37,938 bases of DNA from an uncultured Cetobacterium sp. (GCF_947038635.1 NZ_CAMQXC010000010.1:1-37938), one strand, 5' to 3'; numbered from the stretch's first letter, positions 1 through 9,599 are shown. Translations and numbers: made by a program. Notes: a model not told the origin generated them from the letters alone.

Positions 1-19
1 GTTATGAAGGGAAAAGAAA

Positions 20-54
20 AGCAGCTCACGTTATTTTGTGAGCTGCTATTTTTT
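20..54. terminator. Bidirectional intrinsic terminator
   Basis: A 9-bp perfect stem (21-29 with 38-46) is followed by a T-run on the plus strand (TATTTTTT) and by TTTTCTTTT on the minus strand. It closes the groES transcript within a few bases of its stop and probably also a plus-strand gene lying before the window. Confidence 0.85.
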
Positions 55-328
55 ACTCCTCAATAATACCGAAAATCTCTTCTAAATTTAATAAAATTTG
101 TTCTTTAGAAGAATCATTAATTTTAACTCCAGATTTTTTAGAAAAAATAACTTTATCATTAATACTAAATAAAGAGTTTACTTCAGAATCAGAACTTAAA
201 GAGATTATTTCTCCAATTCTATAATTTTTTTCATCGTTATTTTGGATTAATATAATTCCAGTAGAGGTTTTTTCTTCTAAATTTATAGTTTTAACAAGAA
301 CTCTTTTACCAATGGGTTTAATTTTCAT
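53..328 (-). CDS. groES: GroES-type 10-kDa co-chaperonin (no groEL beside it)
   Basis: This 91-residue protein belongs to the GroES/Cpn10 family, which caps the GroEL folding chamber in the cytoplasm. It starts with the typical MKIKPIGKRVLVK strand. The mobile-loop region, KTSTGIILI at about residues 20-28, keeps the Gly-Ile-hydrophobic-Leu core that contacts GroEL. A second-half strand reads DKVIFSKKSG. Length is close to the usual 90-97. The start is set by AGGAGG ending 5 bases upstream. It is oddly isolated: an intrinsic terminator begins at its stop codon, so a groEL gene cannot be co-transcribed downstream, whereas groES-groEL is normally one operon. It could be a second, specialised copy or the only copy separated from groEL; the window cannot tell. 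Confidence 0.85.
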   Translation of the reverse strand: MKIKPIGKRVLVKTINLEEKTSTGIILIQNNDEKNYRIGEIISLSSDSEVNSLFSINDKVIFSKKSGVKINDSSKEQILLNLEEIFGIIEE

Positions 329-360
329 TTTTACCTCCTAAAATATTTTAAGATAATAAA

Positions 361-388
361 ATTGTAACAAAAAAAAATAAAAAAGCAA
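361..388 (-). promoter_or_regulatory. Candidate groES promoter
   Basis: On the minus strand TTGCTT (383-388) is followed after 16 bases by an extended -10, TGTTACAAT (361-369). It lies downstream of the hairpin at 398-426, so groES could be transcribed independently of the RNA described at 393-514. Confidence 0.45.
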
Positions 389-392
389 TAAA

Positions 393-514
393 AATAAAAG
401 AAGAGATGACGGGAACATCTCTTCTTAAAACGGGTTTCTAACCAATCAACTGGAGGGTTGCTGGCTATTTATATAATAAGTTTAGCACCTTATTATTGAT
501 TTATGATATAATTA
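393..514 (-). ncRNA. Candidate small structured RNA or leader RNA upstream of groES
   Basis: Reading the minus strand, three stems follow one another: an 8-bp hairpin (473-480 with 489-496), an interrupted stem (about 443-466, CCA/TGG and CAAC/GTTG), and a perfect 11-bp hairpin (398-408 with 416-426) followed by TTTTATTTTT, the form of an intrinsic terminator. A TTTACC-17-TATATC promoter ends about 7 bases before the proposed 5' end. GGTGCT in the first loop could pair with AGCAACC in the second element, suggesting a tertiary contact or alternative fold. I do not recognise a known riboswitch family. It may be a free sRNA or an attenuating groES leader. With the flanking promoters this accounts for most of the gene-free stretch 329-640. 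Confidence 0.4.
504..512 (+). promoter_or_regulatory. Extended -10 promoter for the ROK regulator
   Basis: TGATATAAT matches the extended -10 form TGnTATAAT; no good -35 box is visible. Transcription would start near 519, giving a leader of about 120 bases before the ROK gene. Confidence 0.4.
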
Positions 515-520
515 AATAAA

Positions 521-549
521 GATATACTATTTTTATTTAATTTGGTAAA
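521..549 (-). promoter_or_regulatory. Candidate minus-strand promoter for the structured RNA
   Basis: On the minus strand TTTACC (544-549) and TATATC (521-526) are separated by 17 bases. It would start RNA near 514, just before the first hairpin. Both boxes are only 4/6 matches to consensus. Confidence 0.35.
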
Positions 550-576
550 AAAAATATCTCGAAAAAACGACGTGTG

Positions 577-591
577 TTTTACAAGGTAAAA
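577..591. promoter_or_regulatory. Palindrome in the ROK gene leader, possible operator
   Basis: TTTTACAAGGTAAAA is a perfect 6-bp inverted repeat around a 3-base centre, 50 bases upstream of the ROK start codon. Position and symmetry fit an autoregulatory site, but no second copy was found in the window. Confidence 0.25.
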
Positions 592-640
592 TATACATTA
601 AAAAAAAGGGTTTGTCAATAAAAAAATAAAGGAGTCGGGG

Positions 641-1822
641 ATGGATTTTAAAAGTCAAAATAAAAACATTACAAATTTATTAAAATTTATTAATCAATGT
701 GGTGGGTCTAATAAGTTAGAGATTGCTGAAAATATAATGGTTTCACCAGCTGCTTTAACAAAAATTTCTAAAAAATTACTTGGGGATAATATACTTGTTG
801 AAAAAAAATATATAGATGAAAATAATAGAAAAAAAAATCTATTAGTTATAAATTATGAAAGATTCTACTCTATGGGTGTACTAATAGAAGAGAACTTAAC
901 AAAAGTTATATTAACAAATTTAAAAAATGATATTTTAGGAGAGTTGAAATTTAAAAATAACTATAATGGTGATTTTGATGAATATTTAAAAGCTTTACTT
1001 GAATTTATTGAAAAACTTGCAAAAGAAAATAAAGTTTTACCTGAGAAAATATTAGGTGTTGGTGTTGTAGTAACTAATGAGTTTATTGTAAAAAAATCAC
1101 TAGATTTATTTAAAGAGGATAGATTTTTAACATTAAAAAAATCTATTATGGATAAATTTTCAGGATATGTATTTGTAGAGACTGAAATTAGAGCAGAAGC
1201 TTTATATGAAGCTTTTTTAGCTCCAGAATATAAAGATTTTTTCTTAGTAAAATATGGCGAAAAAAGAGGAAGTGCTATTATAATAGATAATAAGCTTGTA
1301 AATCCAGCTATTTCTCACTATAGATCAATGGGAACTAGACATTTTATAGTAGAACCTAACTCAGATGTATATTGTGAAATTTGTAAGAAAAAAGGGTGTT
1401 TTGATACCATGGTTTCTCCTAAAAATATATTTGAAGAAATTTTGAAGGAAAATAATTATTCAACTCGTATAGTAGAGATGTATAAAAATATGAGTTTTGA
1501 AGAATTTATAAAAAGAGCAGAAAGTGGAGAGATAACAGAGTGTAAAGCACTGAGAAAAGTAGCAAGATATATTGCAATTCTTATGATTAATCATAATAAT
1601 TTATTACCTTTAGATACTTTTTTACTTTCTGGAAGAGTATTTAAAAGTTCACTTTTTTTAAGTTATCTAAAGATGTATTTACAAGAGTTTCAACTAGGAG
1701 AAGTTCATGAAAAACTTATAGTTTTAGATAAACATGTCTTTAGAGAAGAGTTAGTAGCTTCATTTTTACCGATAAATTATATTTTTTATAATTATCACTT
1801 TCAAGATAATTTAGAAGAGTAA
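641..1822 (+). CDS. ROK-family transcriptional regulator (NagC/XylR-like)
   Basis: This 393-residue protein has an N-terminal winged helix-turn-helix (about residues 8-65, including EIAENIMVSPAALTKISKKL) followed by a ROK sugar-kinase-like domain. The ROK zinc motif appears as CEICKKKGC at about residue 247, a variant of CxCGxxGC. The preceding MGTRHF replaces the usual GE.GH stretch, so the effector site is divergent. ROK regulators bind a sugar or sugar phosphate and repress uptake and catabolic genes; the ligand here is unknown. SD GGAG precedes the ATG. It is followed by its own terminator, so it is monocistronic. Targets could be the adjacent porin or distant sugar genes. Confidence 0.8.
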   Translation: MDFKSQNKNITNLLKFINQCGGSNKLEIAENIMVSPAALTKISKKLLGDNILVEKKYIDENNRKKNLLVINYERFYSMGVLIEENLTKVILTNLKNDILGELKFKNNYNGDFDEYLKALLEFIEKLAKENKVLPEKILGVGVVVTNEFIVKKSLDLFKEDRFLTLKKSIMDKFSGYVFVETEIRAEALYEAFLAPEYKDFFLVKYGEKRGSAIIIDNKLVNPAISHYRSMGTRHFIVEPNSDVYCEICKKKGCFDTMVSPKNIFEEILKENNYSTRIVEMYKNMSFEEFIKRAESGEITECKALRKVARYIAILMINHNNLLPLDTFLLSGRVFKSSLFLSYLKMYLQEFQLGEVHEKLIVLDKHVFREELVASFLPINYIFYNYHFQDNLEE

Positions 1823-1827
1823 ATTTT

Positions 1828-1854
1828 AAGAGATAGAAATCTATCTCTTTTTTT
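1828..1854 (+). terminator. Intrinsic terminator of the ROK gene
   Basis: A 9-bp perfect stem (1828-1836 with 1841-1849) with loop AAAT is followed by a T-run, 6 bases after the stop codon. Confidence 0.85.
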
Positions 1855-1973
1855 AATGGATAAATTTCATATAGTAAAATAAAAATAAAAATATAAAAGT
1901 GAACTATTCTTTTAAAAATAAGGGTTTATAGCTAAAAAGTAAACAAAAAAATAATTTACTTAGAAAAATTATA

Positions 1974-2002
1974 TTTACAAATTTAAAAAAATATTGTATA
2001 AA
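1974..2002 (+). promoter_or_regulatory. Promoter of the FomA-like porin gene
   Basis: TTTACA (1974-1979), a 17-base spacer and TATAAA (1997-2002) form a near-consensus promoter. The predicted start near 2009 lies downstream of the in-frame ATG at 1994, so translation must begin at 2084. Confidence 0.6.
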
Positions 2003-2083
2003 GAATACAGTGGAAAAGAAATATTTTTTTACTATAAAAAATTATTTCTCAAAATAACACAATTAAAAATCGGAGGGGATTTT

Positions 2084-3187
2084 ATGAAAAAATTAGCACT
2101 TTTTTTAGGATCTTTACTTGTTGTAGGAACTGCAGTTCAAGCTAAAGAGGTTGTTGTAGCTCCAGTTGAAGTATCGAAAGAGATTATAGTTGTAGCTGAG
2201 CCTGTAGTTGAAGAGGTTGTAGCACCTGTATTTAAACCAACAGGATATGTAGGAGTACAATATAGAGCTTATGGTGAAACAGAAGGTCATGGAGATGACA
2301 TAAGATGGAATACAGCTACAAATGCTGCAGATGATAACCAAGATACATGGAATAGAGGAGCTAATAAATACTCTAGACTTGAAACAACTTTTGGTGTTCA
2401 AGCAACTGAAAACTTCAAATTAGAGGGAAGAATCAGAGATTATAACAACTTAGAAAGCAATGGAGATAGAAACAAAAACTCTAAAAACGGGACTGAAACA
2501 AGATTAAGAGCTTACTATCAACACAATGATTGGTTTACTTCAAGAGTTCAATATAGAGATGAAGAGGATGATTCTCAAAACTTAGAATACCAAGCAAGAT
2601 TTACAGTATATAAAAATGAAGGAGCATTATTAAGTAAGTTATTACTTGCTCCAAAAGTTTACCATTCATTCCCAGAAGATGGTGGATCTAACTACATGAA
2701 TACTATCGGTATGGATATCGAGTATGCAGGTAACTTACCATTAGGATTTACTTGGGATGGTACAATCTATTTAAATCAAAACTTCTATGGACAAGACTTC
2801 CATACAAATGCTGATTTAACAGATAACAAAGACAAAGATTTCGTAGCAGAGTGGGAAATCTACTTATACAGAACTGTTGCATTATATTCAACAGATAATT
2901 ATGCAATTGATTTCAACTTTGAAGGTGGATATGATCCATATAAGTTTGGACAATATGATAAATATACTAAAAATGAAACTACAGGAAAAGTTTCTAAATC
3001 AGCTAAAACAACTTATAGCTTATACACACTATTAACATTAGATGCAGAGTATAAAGTAACTGAAAACTTTGCAGTAAACGCTGGAGTTGGAGCAGAGTAC
3101 AGAAACTGGGATATAACAGCTCAGGATGCTGCTTCTCACTGGAGATGGCAACCACTTGCATACGTAGGAATGAAAGCTACATTCTAA
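2084..3187 (+). CDS. fomA: FomA-like major outer-membrane porin
   Basis: The product is 367 residues when started at MKKLALFLGSLLVVG, which has GGAGGGG 5 bases upstream; an in-frame ATG 90 bases earlier would add a non-signal extension and lies before the predicted transcription start. Residues 1-20 are a signal peptide ending AVQA. A Val/Glu/Pro-rich linker follows, then a long barrel of alternating aromatic and charged strands (GYVGVQYRAYGE, GRIRDYNNLE, TRLRAYYQHN), ending YVGMKATF with a C-terminal aromatic. The ends closely resemble FomA of Fusobacterium nucleatum, including the WRWQP...GMK.TF terminus. FomA is an abundant nonspecific porin. A strong promoter and terminator make this a highly expressed single-gene unit. 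Confidence 0.88.
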   Translation: MKKLALFLGSLLVVGTAVQAKEVVVAPVEVSKEIIVVAEPVVEEVVAPVFKPTGYVGVQYRAYGETEGHGDDIRWNTATNAADDNQDTWNRGANKYSRLETTFGVQATENFKLEGRIRDYNNLESNGDRNKNSKNGTETRLRAYYQHNDWFTSRVQYRDEEDDSQNLEYQARFTVYKNEGALLSKLLLAPKVYHSFPEDGGSNYMNTIGMDIEYAGNLPLGFTWDGTIYLNQNFYGQDFHTNADLTDNKDKDFVAEWEIYLYRTVALYSTDNYAIDFNFEGGYDPYKFGQYDKYTKNETTGKVSKSAKTTYSLYTLLTLDAEYKVTENFAVNAGVGAEYRNWDITAQDAASHWRWQPLAYVGMKATF

Positions 3188-3201
3188 TAGATATGCAATT
3201 A

Positions 3202-3236
3202 AAAACCCTTGGATTAATCCAAGGGTTTTCTTTTTT
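3202..3236. terminator. Bidirectional terminator between the porin gene and gldA
   Basis: A 12-bp perfect stem (3202-3213 with 3218-3229), loop TTAA, has T-rich tails on both strands. It serves the porin gene from the left and gldA from the right. Confidence 0.9.
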
Positions 3237-3250
3237 ATAATAAAATTTTT

Positions 3251-4327
3251 TTAATATCCACCATAATTATCAGCAGCTAAAATAGCAGCTAAAACTTTTT
3301 CAGGAGTAACTTTAAAAGGCATATTATGAATTGTTTCTCCTGGTGCACAAGCAAGCTTAGCTACTTCTAAAAGTTTTTCTCTTTCAATAGAGTTAACTCC
3401 TAAATCTTCTAGAGATGTTGGTAGTCCAATATTTTTACAGAAGAATAAAACTTCATCAATCTCTTCCATTGGTGCATTTTCAAGGAACAATTGAACTAAA
3501 GTTCCGAAAGCCACTTTCTCTCCATGATATAAATCATGACACTCTTCAAGAGCTGTTAATCCATTATGAATAGCATGAGCAGCAGCAAGTCCACCACTTT
3601 CAAAACCAATACCACTCAAATATGTATTAGCTTCAATTATATTTTCAACTGCTTTTGTACAAACACATTTTTGTGCAGCAAACATAGCTTTTTCTCCATC
3701 TGCGATAAGTGTGTCAAAACATAGCTTAGCAAGAGCCATAGCAGCTTTAGTAGGAAGTCCACCACCCATATTTAAAGCTCCTGATTGTTCACAAGCTCTA
3801 GCTTCAAAATATGTAGCTAAGGCATCACCCATTCCACTAGCTAAAAGTCTAGCAGGAGCTTTAGCAATAATCTCTGTATCCATTAAAACTATATTTGGAT
3901 TACTTGGTAAAATAAGATATTCATCAAAAACACCTTCATCTGTATAAAGAACTGATAAAGCACTACAAGGAGCATCTGTTGATGCAATAGTAGGAACTAT
4001 TATAACAGGAAGATTTGAGTAGTAGGCAAGGGCTTTAGCTGTATCTAAAGTTTTACCGCCACCAACTCCAATTACAATTTCAGATTTTTTTTCTTTTAAA
4101 ATCTCTTTTAATCTATTAACCTCATTTTTTGAGCACTCTCCATTAAAAAGTTCAAAAGTAGCAGTTAAATTTTCTTTTTTAAAACTTTCTCTTATAATAT
4201 CTTCAGTTATACTCATAACAAAGTTATCAGCAATAATAAAAGCGTTTTTTTTAGCATATTTAGCAAGATTGCTTAAAGAGTTAGCTCCCTGAATATACTT
4301 ACTTGGTGATAAAATGATGTTTTCCAT
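3251..4327 (-). CDS. gldA: Glycerol dehydrogenase (NAD-dependent, Zn-type)
   Basis: This 358-residue enzyme of the iron/zinc-dependent alcohol dehydrogenase superfamily oxidises glycerol to dihydroxyacetone with NAD in the cytoplasm. The NAD-binding part has IGVGGGKTLDTAKAL (about residues 86-100). PTIASTDAPCSA, typical of GldA, follows at about 112-123. Metal ligands are visible as the Asp in SGMGDALATYFEA and the His residues in AAAHAIHNGL and LYHGEKVAFG. Length matches the family (360-370). SD GGAGG lies 6 bases upstream of the ATG. It is divergent from ligA with overlapping control sequences and is a single-gene unit; a dihydroxyacetone kinase is not next to it. Confidence 0.93.
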   Translation of the reverse strand: MENIILSPSKYIQGANSLSNLAKYAKKNAFIIADNFVMSITEDIIRESFKKENLTATFELFNGECSKNEVNRLKEILKEKKSEIVIGVGGGKTLDTAKALAYYSNLPVIIVPTIASTDAPCSALSVLYTDEGVFDEYLILPSNPNIVLMDTEIIAKAPARLLASGMGDALATYFEARACEQSGALNMGGGLPTKAAMALAKLCFDTLIADGEKAMFAAQKCVCTKAVENIIEANTYLSGIGFESGGLAAAHAIHNGLTALEECHDLYHGEKVAFGTLVQLFLENAPMEEIDEVLFFCKNIGLPTSLEDLGVNSIEREKLLEVAKLACAPGETIHNMPFKVTPEKVLAAILAADNYGGY

Positions 4328-4372
4328 TTAATACCTCCATAACCTTTAATAAAAAAGAACTTTGATATCTAT

Positions 4373-4401
4373 TTATTACCACTAAACTCTTAATTTGTAA
4401 A
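4373..4401 (-). promoter_or_regulatory. gldA promoter
   Basis: On the minus strand TTTACA (4396-4401), 17 bases, TAATAA (4373-4378). The -10 box overlaps TACCACT (4377-4383), which is repeated inverted at 4408-4414 over the ligA promoter. Confidence 0.55.
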
Positions 4402-4409
4402 TAGAAAAG

Positions 4410-6490
<2,081 letters not shown>

Positions 6491-6491
6491 T

Positions 6492-6527
6492 AAAAAGCTC
6501 CCTAGGAATAATCCTAGGGAGCTTTTT
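6492..6527. terminator. Bidirectional terminator between ligA and the PTS operon
   Basis: A perfect 16-bp stem (6492-6507 with 6512-6527) with loop AATA has A/T tails on both sides. It ends ligA and, in reverse, the EIIB-porin-EIIC operon. Confidence 0.92.
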
Positions 6528-6563
6528 ATATATTATATTAGCACTTTATTTAAAGATTATTTA

Positions 6564-7898
6564 TTAAGCAGCTTCAGTTTCGTTTAAAGACTTCTCATAT
6601 ACTCTTAAGAAAGGAATATATAGGAAGAATGAAACAGCAACTAATCCACAACTTAGGATAAATGCAGTAATACTGAAGTTAGTAGCAAGTAACGCTCCGA
6701 TTGGTCCTGGAGTTGTCCAAGGAACAAGAGTTATAATCTTTCCTACTAAGTCAAACTTTGTAGCAAACCATGCTATACAAGCATTTAATACTGGGATTCC
6801 AACGAATGGAATGAATAGTAGTGGGTTCATTACAATAGGTGCTCCAAACATTATCGGTTCATTGATATTGAATACTGCTGGAATAACTGAAAGTTTTCCA
6901 ATTGATTTAATATGTGCATTTTTACTTACAGACATAGCAAGTGCAAGTCCTAAAGTAGCTCCAGCTCCTCCGATATAAACATAAGCATCAAGGAATCCTC
7001 CTGCAAATATCTTAGGTAAAGCTTCACCAGCTTGAAGAGCAGCTTGGTTAGCAGCAAGGTTAGATAGTGTTATAGAGTTAATAATAGCTATAACAATGTT
7101 TGTTCCGTGTAATCCAGCAAACCATAAAAGGTGAGTGATTATGATAATAAAGATTACAGAGATTAGTGAATCAGACATATTTAATAATGGTGCAAAAGCT
7201 TTTAAGATAATCTCAGGAACCATGATGTTTAAGCTCTTCATTGCAAATATATTCATTGCATGGAAGATGATTGTAACAAATACGATTGGGATTAATAACT
7301 CAAATGATTTAGCAATTGCAGGCGGTACAGAATCAGGAAGTTTAATAACGAACTTCTTTTGTACTAATAATCTGAATATTTCAATAGCTATTATTGCTCC
7401 TAGGATAGCTGTAAATAGTCCTTTAGCATCAAGGTATCTAGCGTCCATAATTGGCATCCATCCACCATCAGGAATAAGGAATAAAGCTCCAGCTCCCTCA
7501 GCTTGACCAACAGGTAACCAATCTAGTTTCGCTGAAACTAGTAAAAATGCATACATTGATAAGAATCCACCAGTTGTACCATTAAGACCATAACTATTAG
7601 ATAAAGACATTCCAATTCCATAAGAAACGAATAAAGACATAATTCCCATACTTACATAGAAAGGTTGTACTAAATCTCCTTTAAAAGCCCCCATTAAATT
7701 AGCGTACCACTCCATGTAAAGTACGTTATTAGGATCAGTAAATGGTAGGTTTACCATTAAAAGGATAAATGAACCAATAATTAAGAACGGCATTGTATAA
7801 ACGAAACCGTCTTTGATTGCATTTAAATATCTGTTTTGTCCAACTTTGGCAGCAACAGGCATAAGTTTTTCTTCAATAAGATTCATAAAGTTACTCAT
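6564..7898 (-). CDS. PTS lactose/cellobiose-family EIIC permease (CelB/ChbC type)
   Basis: This 444-residue integral membrane protein is the sugar-translocating subunit of a lactose/cellobiose-family phosphotransferase system. It has about ten hydrophobic segments, an N-terminal MSNFMNLIEEKLMPVAAKVGQNRYLNAI typical of CelB/LicC proteins given here in shortened form as EEKLMPVAAKVGQNRYL, and the conserved substrate-site block FNINEPIMFGAPIVMNP (about residues 340-356). Substrates in this family are beta-linked disaccharides such as cellobiose, chitobiose or lichenan fragments, so substrate cannot be read from sequence alone. SD GGAGG is well placed. It is last in the operon EIIB-porin-EIIC; its EIIA partner is at 12204-12542 on the other strand. 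Confidence 0.92.
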   Translation of the reverse strand: MSNFMNLIEEKLMPVAAKVGQNRYLNAIKDGFVYTMPFLIIGSFILLMVNLPFTDPNNVLYMEWYANLMGAFKGDLVQPFYVSMGIMSLFVSYGIGMSLSNSYGLNGTTGGFLSMYAFLLVSAKLDWLPVGQAEGAGALFLIPDGGWMPIMDARYLDAKGLFTAILGAIIAIEIFRLLVQKKFVIKLPDSVPPAIAKSFELLIPIVFVTIIFHAMNIFAMKSLNIMVPEIILKAFAPLLNMSDSLISVIFIIIITHLLWFAGLHGTNIVIAIINSITLSNLAANQAALQAGEALPKIFAGGFLDAYVYIGGAGATLGLALAMSVSKNAHIKSIGKLSVIPAVFNINEPIMFGAPIVMNPLLFIPFVGIPVLNACIAWFATKFDLVGKIITLVPWTTPGPIGALLATNFSITAFILSCGLVAVSFFLYIPFLRVYEKSLNETEAA

Positions 7899-7924
7899 AA
7901 ATTTTTCCTCCGTTTTTTAGTTTT

Positions 7925-7974
7925 ATTATATCAAATTTTATAGAAAGGGGTGGAGGAAAAAACTTCCCCTCCCC
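7925..7974 (-). promoter_or_regulatory. Intercistronic GC-rich hairpin and internal extended -10 before EIIC
   Basis: On the minus strand a GC-rich imperfect stem (GGGG.GGGG against CC.CCACCCC, 7947-7974) follows the porin gene, and TGATATAAT (7925-7933) follows it. The hairpin could protect the 3' end of EIIB-porin mRNA or partially terminate; the extended -10 could restart transcription of EIIC. Confidence 0.4.
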
Positions 7975-8006
7975 ATAATTTTTATAATACTTTTATATAG
8001 TTGATA

Positions 8007-9101
8007 TTAGTTAAACTTGTAGTTTAAACCAATATATGTCCACCACATATCAAGATCTTTTTTACCATCTCCACTAGGTGATTTGAAAACATCTGAATTT
8101 TTGTAATCTCTAGTATTATCATCATATGCAACTCCTAAGAAAGTTGAGAATTGCTCATTGATTACATAGTTAGCCATTAATTCATATCTAACTCTTGATC
8201 CAGCTTTATTCTCATAATCTCTAACATAGTCACCATTAACTTTACCATCTTGAGTTCTCTCTAAAGTGAATCTGATTCTAGGCATGATAGTTAATTTTTC
8301 AGTAGCTTGATATGGCATCATAACTCTTAATTGAGTTTCAACCATTTCATAAGAGTCGTACATCTCTCCAGTTGTATAGATAGTAGGGTTTAATGATAAC
8401 TTTTCAGTTAGCTTAAATGAAGGTCCAAAATCTCCTTCCCAGTACCATCCGTTATCTCTAGAAGAAGTACCATCTTCATTACTTGACTTATCTTTATCAT
8501 ATCCAGCAACTAACCATCCAGCTAATAAACCATTGAAGTGATTAAAGTCAGTTCCTAACTCATATCTATCTCTAGTCCAGTTAGATTGGTAAGCGTTTCT
8601 AGAATAATCTCTAGTTCTCTCTTCATTTCTATATTTTAAATGGAATCCTTGGTTAGCAAATAATTGATATCTAACTTTCCAATCTACTCTTGTAGCTTCC
8701 CACTCAGCATCAGGTCTGTTGAATCCTAAATCTCCACCAAATCTCTTTTCAACATTTAAATCTAAAGTTAACTTTCCTTTTGAAGCAGATACTCCAGTTC
8801 CCCAGAAAGTTCCATCCTCATCGTCACCAATGTTTTCTCCAGGTCCTTGCCATCTTAAAGATGAACCATTATCAAAATCCTCTGTCTCTAAGTACATTCT
8901 ACCAGCAAAAGTCCATTTATCCTCTGGAACTTCAACCATAGACATAACTTGAGTCTCGTCATTTACATTCTCTTCTCTAATTTCCCCAGCAACAGGTGCA
9001 ACTGTTTCAGTAGTAGTTGTAGGTCCAGCTACAACCTCTTTAGCAAAAACGTTTGTACCTAATAATGATAAAGCAGCTAATAAATAAAGTGATTTTTTCA
9101 T
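8007..9101 (-). CDS. Outer-membrane beta-barrel porin within the PTS operon
   Basis: The protein has 364 residues: a signal peptide (MKKSLYLLAALSLLGTNVFA, cleaved before KE), a short Thr/Val/Glu-rich linker, then about 300 residues of alternating strands with many Trp, Tyr, Arg and Asp and a C-terminal ...WWTYIGLNYKFN ending in an aromatic-containing strand, as outer-membrane barrels do. It is a fusobacterial porin of unassigned family, somewhat like sugar porins. Its place between EIIB and EIIC implies that it carries the PTS substrate across the outer membrane. SD GGGAGGG precedes the ATG. It lacks close resemblance to the FomA-like porin at 2084-3187 beyond the leader style. Confidence 0.78.
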   Translation of the reverse strand: MKKSLYLLAALSLLGTNVFAKEVVAGPTTTTETVAPVAGEIREENVNDETQVMSMVEVPEDKWTFAGRMYLETEDFDNGSSLRWQGPGENIGDDEDGTFWGTGVSASKGKLTLDLNVEKRFGGDLGFNRPDAEWEATRVDWKVRYQLFANQGFHLKYRNEERTRDYSRNAYQSNWTRDRYELGTDFNHFNGLLAGWLVAGYDKDKSSNEDGTSSRDNGWYWEGDFGPSFKLTEKLSLNPTIYTTGEMYDSYEMVETQLRVMMPYQATEKLTIMPRIRFTLERTQDGKVNGDYVRDYENKAGSRVRYELMANYVINEQFSTFLGVAYDDNTRDYKNSDVFKSPSGDGKKDLDMWWTYIGLNYKFN

Positions 9102-9159
9102 TTGTTACCCTCCCGTTTTTTAAATAAAAGTGTTATTATTATTTTATTTTTATATTTAA

Positions 9160-9465
9160 TTATTTAGCTAAGCTTAAAGCAAAGTCTAAAATTTTCTTAC
9201 CATTTAAAGTTCCGTATGCCATAGTATCAATTACATCTAAAGGTTTTCCAGCTTCAGCAGCGATAGCAGCTAATTCCGCTTTCTTAAATCTAACTTGTGG
9301 ACCTAAAAGGAATACATCATATTTAGGTAATAACTCATGGAATTGCTCTAAACCTACAGCATCAATTTTAACTTCTATATTTTCAGCAGCAGCAGCAGCT
9401 TCCATTTTTTTAACAACCATACTTGTTGACATTCCTGCAGAACAAAGTAATAATATTTTTTTCAT
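9160..9465 (-). CDS. PTS lactose/cellobiose-family EIIB
   Basis: This 101-residue cytoplasmic phosphocarrier has the P-loop-like MKKILLLCSAGMSTSMVVKK, with Cys8 the phosphorylated residue, and later VFLLGPQVRFK, as in CelA/ChbB. It takes phosphate from EIIA and passes it to the sugar brought in by EIIC. An in-frame ATG 60 bases upstream gives an implausible Lys/Ile-rich extension; the start chosen has AAAGGAG 8 bases ahead and matches family length. It is the first gene of the EIIB-porin-EIIC operon, with a 58-base gap to the porin gene and an untranslated leader of about 80 bases. Confidence 0.92.
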   Translation of the reverse strand: MKKILLLCSAGMSTSMVVKKMEAAAAAENIEVKIDAVGLEQFHELLPKYDVFLLGPQVRFKKAELAAIAAEAGKPLDVIDTMAYGTLNGKKILDFALSLAK

Positions 9466-9528
9466 AATTATTTCTCCTTTTAATTTACATATTTGAATTT
9501 TTAATTTAAAATTTTTAATTTGCATTGA

Positions 9529-9541
9529 GTGAACCTTTCAC
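9529..9541. promoter_or_regulatory. Inverted repeat at the EIIB transcription start
   Basis: GTGAAAGGTTCAC (minus strand) is a 5-bp inverted repeat with a 3-base centre, lying just downstream of the predicted transcription start near 9546. The position suits a repressor site. A related GTGAAATTTGAC overlaps the -35 box. Confidence 0.35.
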
Positions 9542-9552
9542 CTGACACTAGA

Positions 9553-9581
9553 ATTATAAAATATGTTTTAAAAAAAGTCAA
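9553..9581 (-). promoter_or_regulatory. Promoter of the EIIB-porin-EIIC operon
   Basis: On the minus strand TTGACT (9576-9581), exactly 17 bases, then TATAAT (9553-9558). This is one of the two best promoters in the window. The gene-free stretch 9466-9782 holds this promoter, the leader of EIIB, the Rep_3-like gene's promoter and the operator-like motifs. Confidence 0.75.
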
Positions 9582-9599
9582 ATTTCACAAAAATAAGAC

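Noticed and set aside
427-496. SAM-I riboswitch words (GCAACC, GGTGCTAA) on the minus strand upstream of groES
   Set aside because: The words are present but in reverse order and without the AGAGGG...GGCCC...GAAG core; GGTGCT and AGCAACC simply complement each other.
341-640. CIRCE operator (HrcA site) near groES
   Set aside because: TTAGCACC resembles one half of CIRCE, but the matching GAGTGCTAA at 9-base spacing is absent.
2114-2401. Minus-strand ORF inside the FomA-like gene
   Set aside because: It is a shadow of the coding strand, rich in Ser/Cys/Tyr, without SD or recognisable domain.
7135-7506. Plus-strand ORF inside the EIIC gene
   Set aside because: Antisense shadow of a well-supported membrane protein, no SD and no family resemblance.
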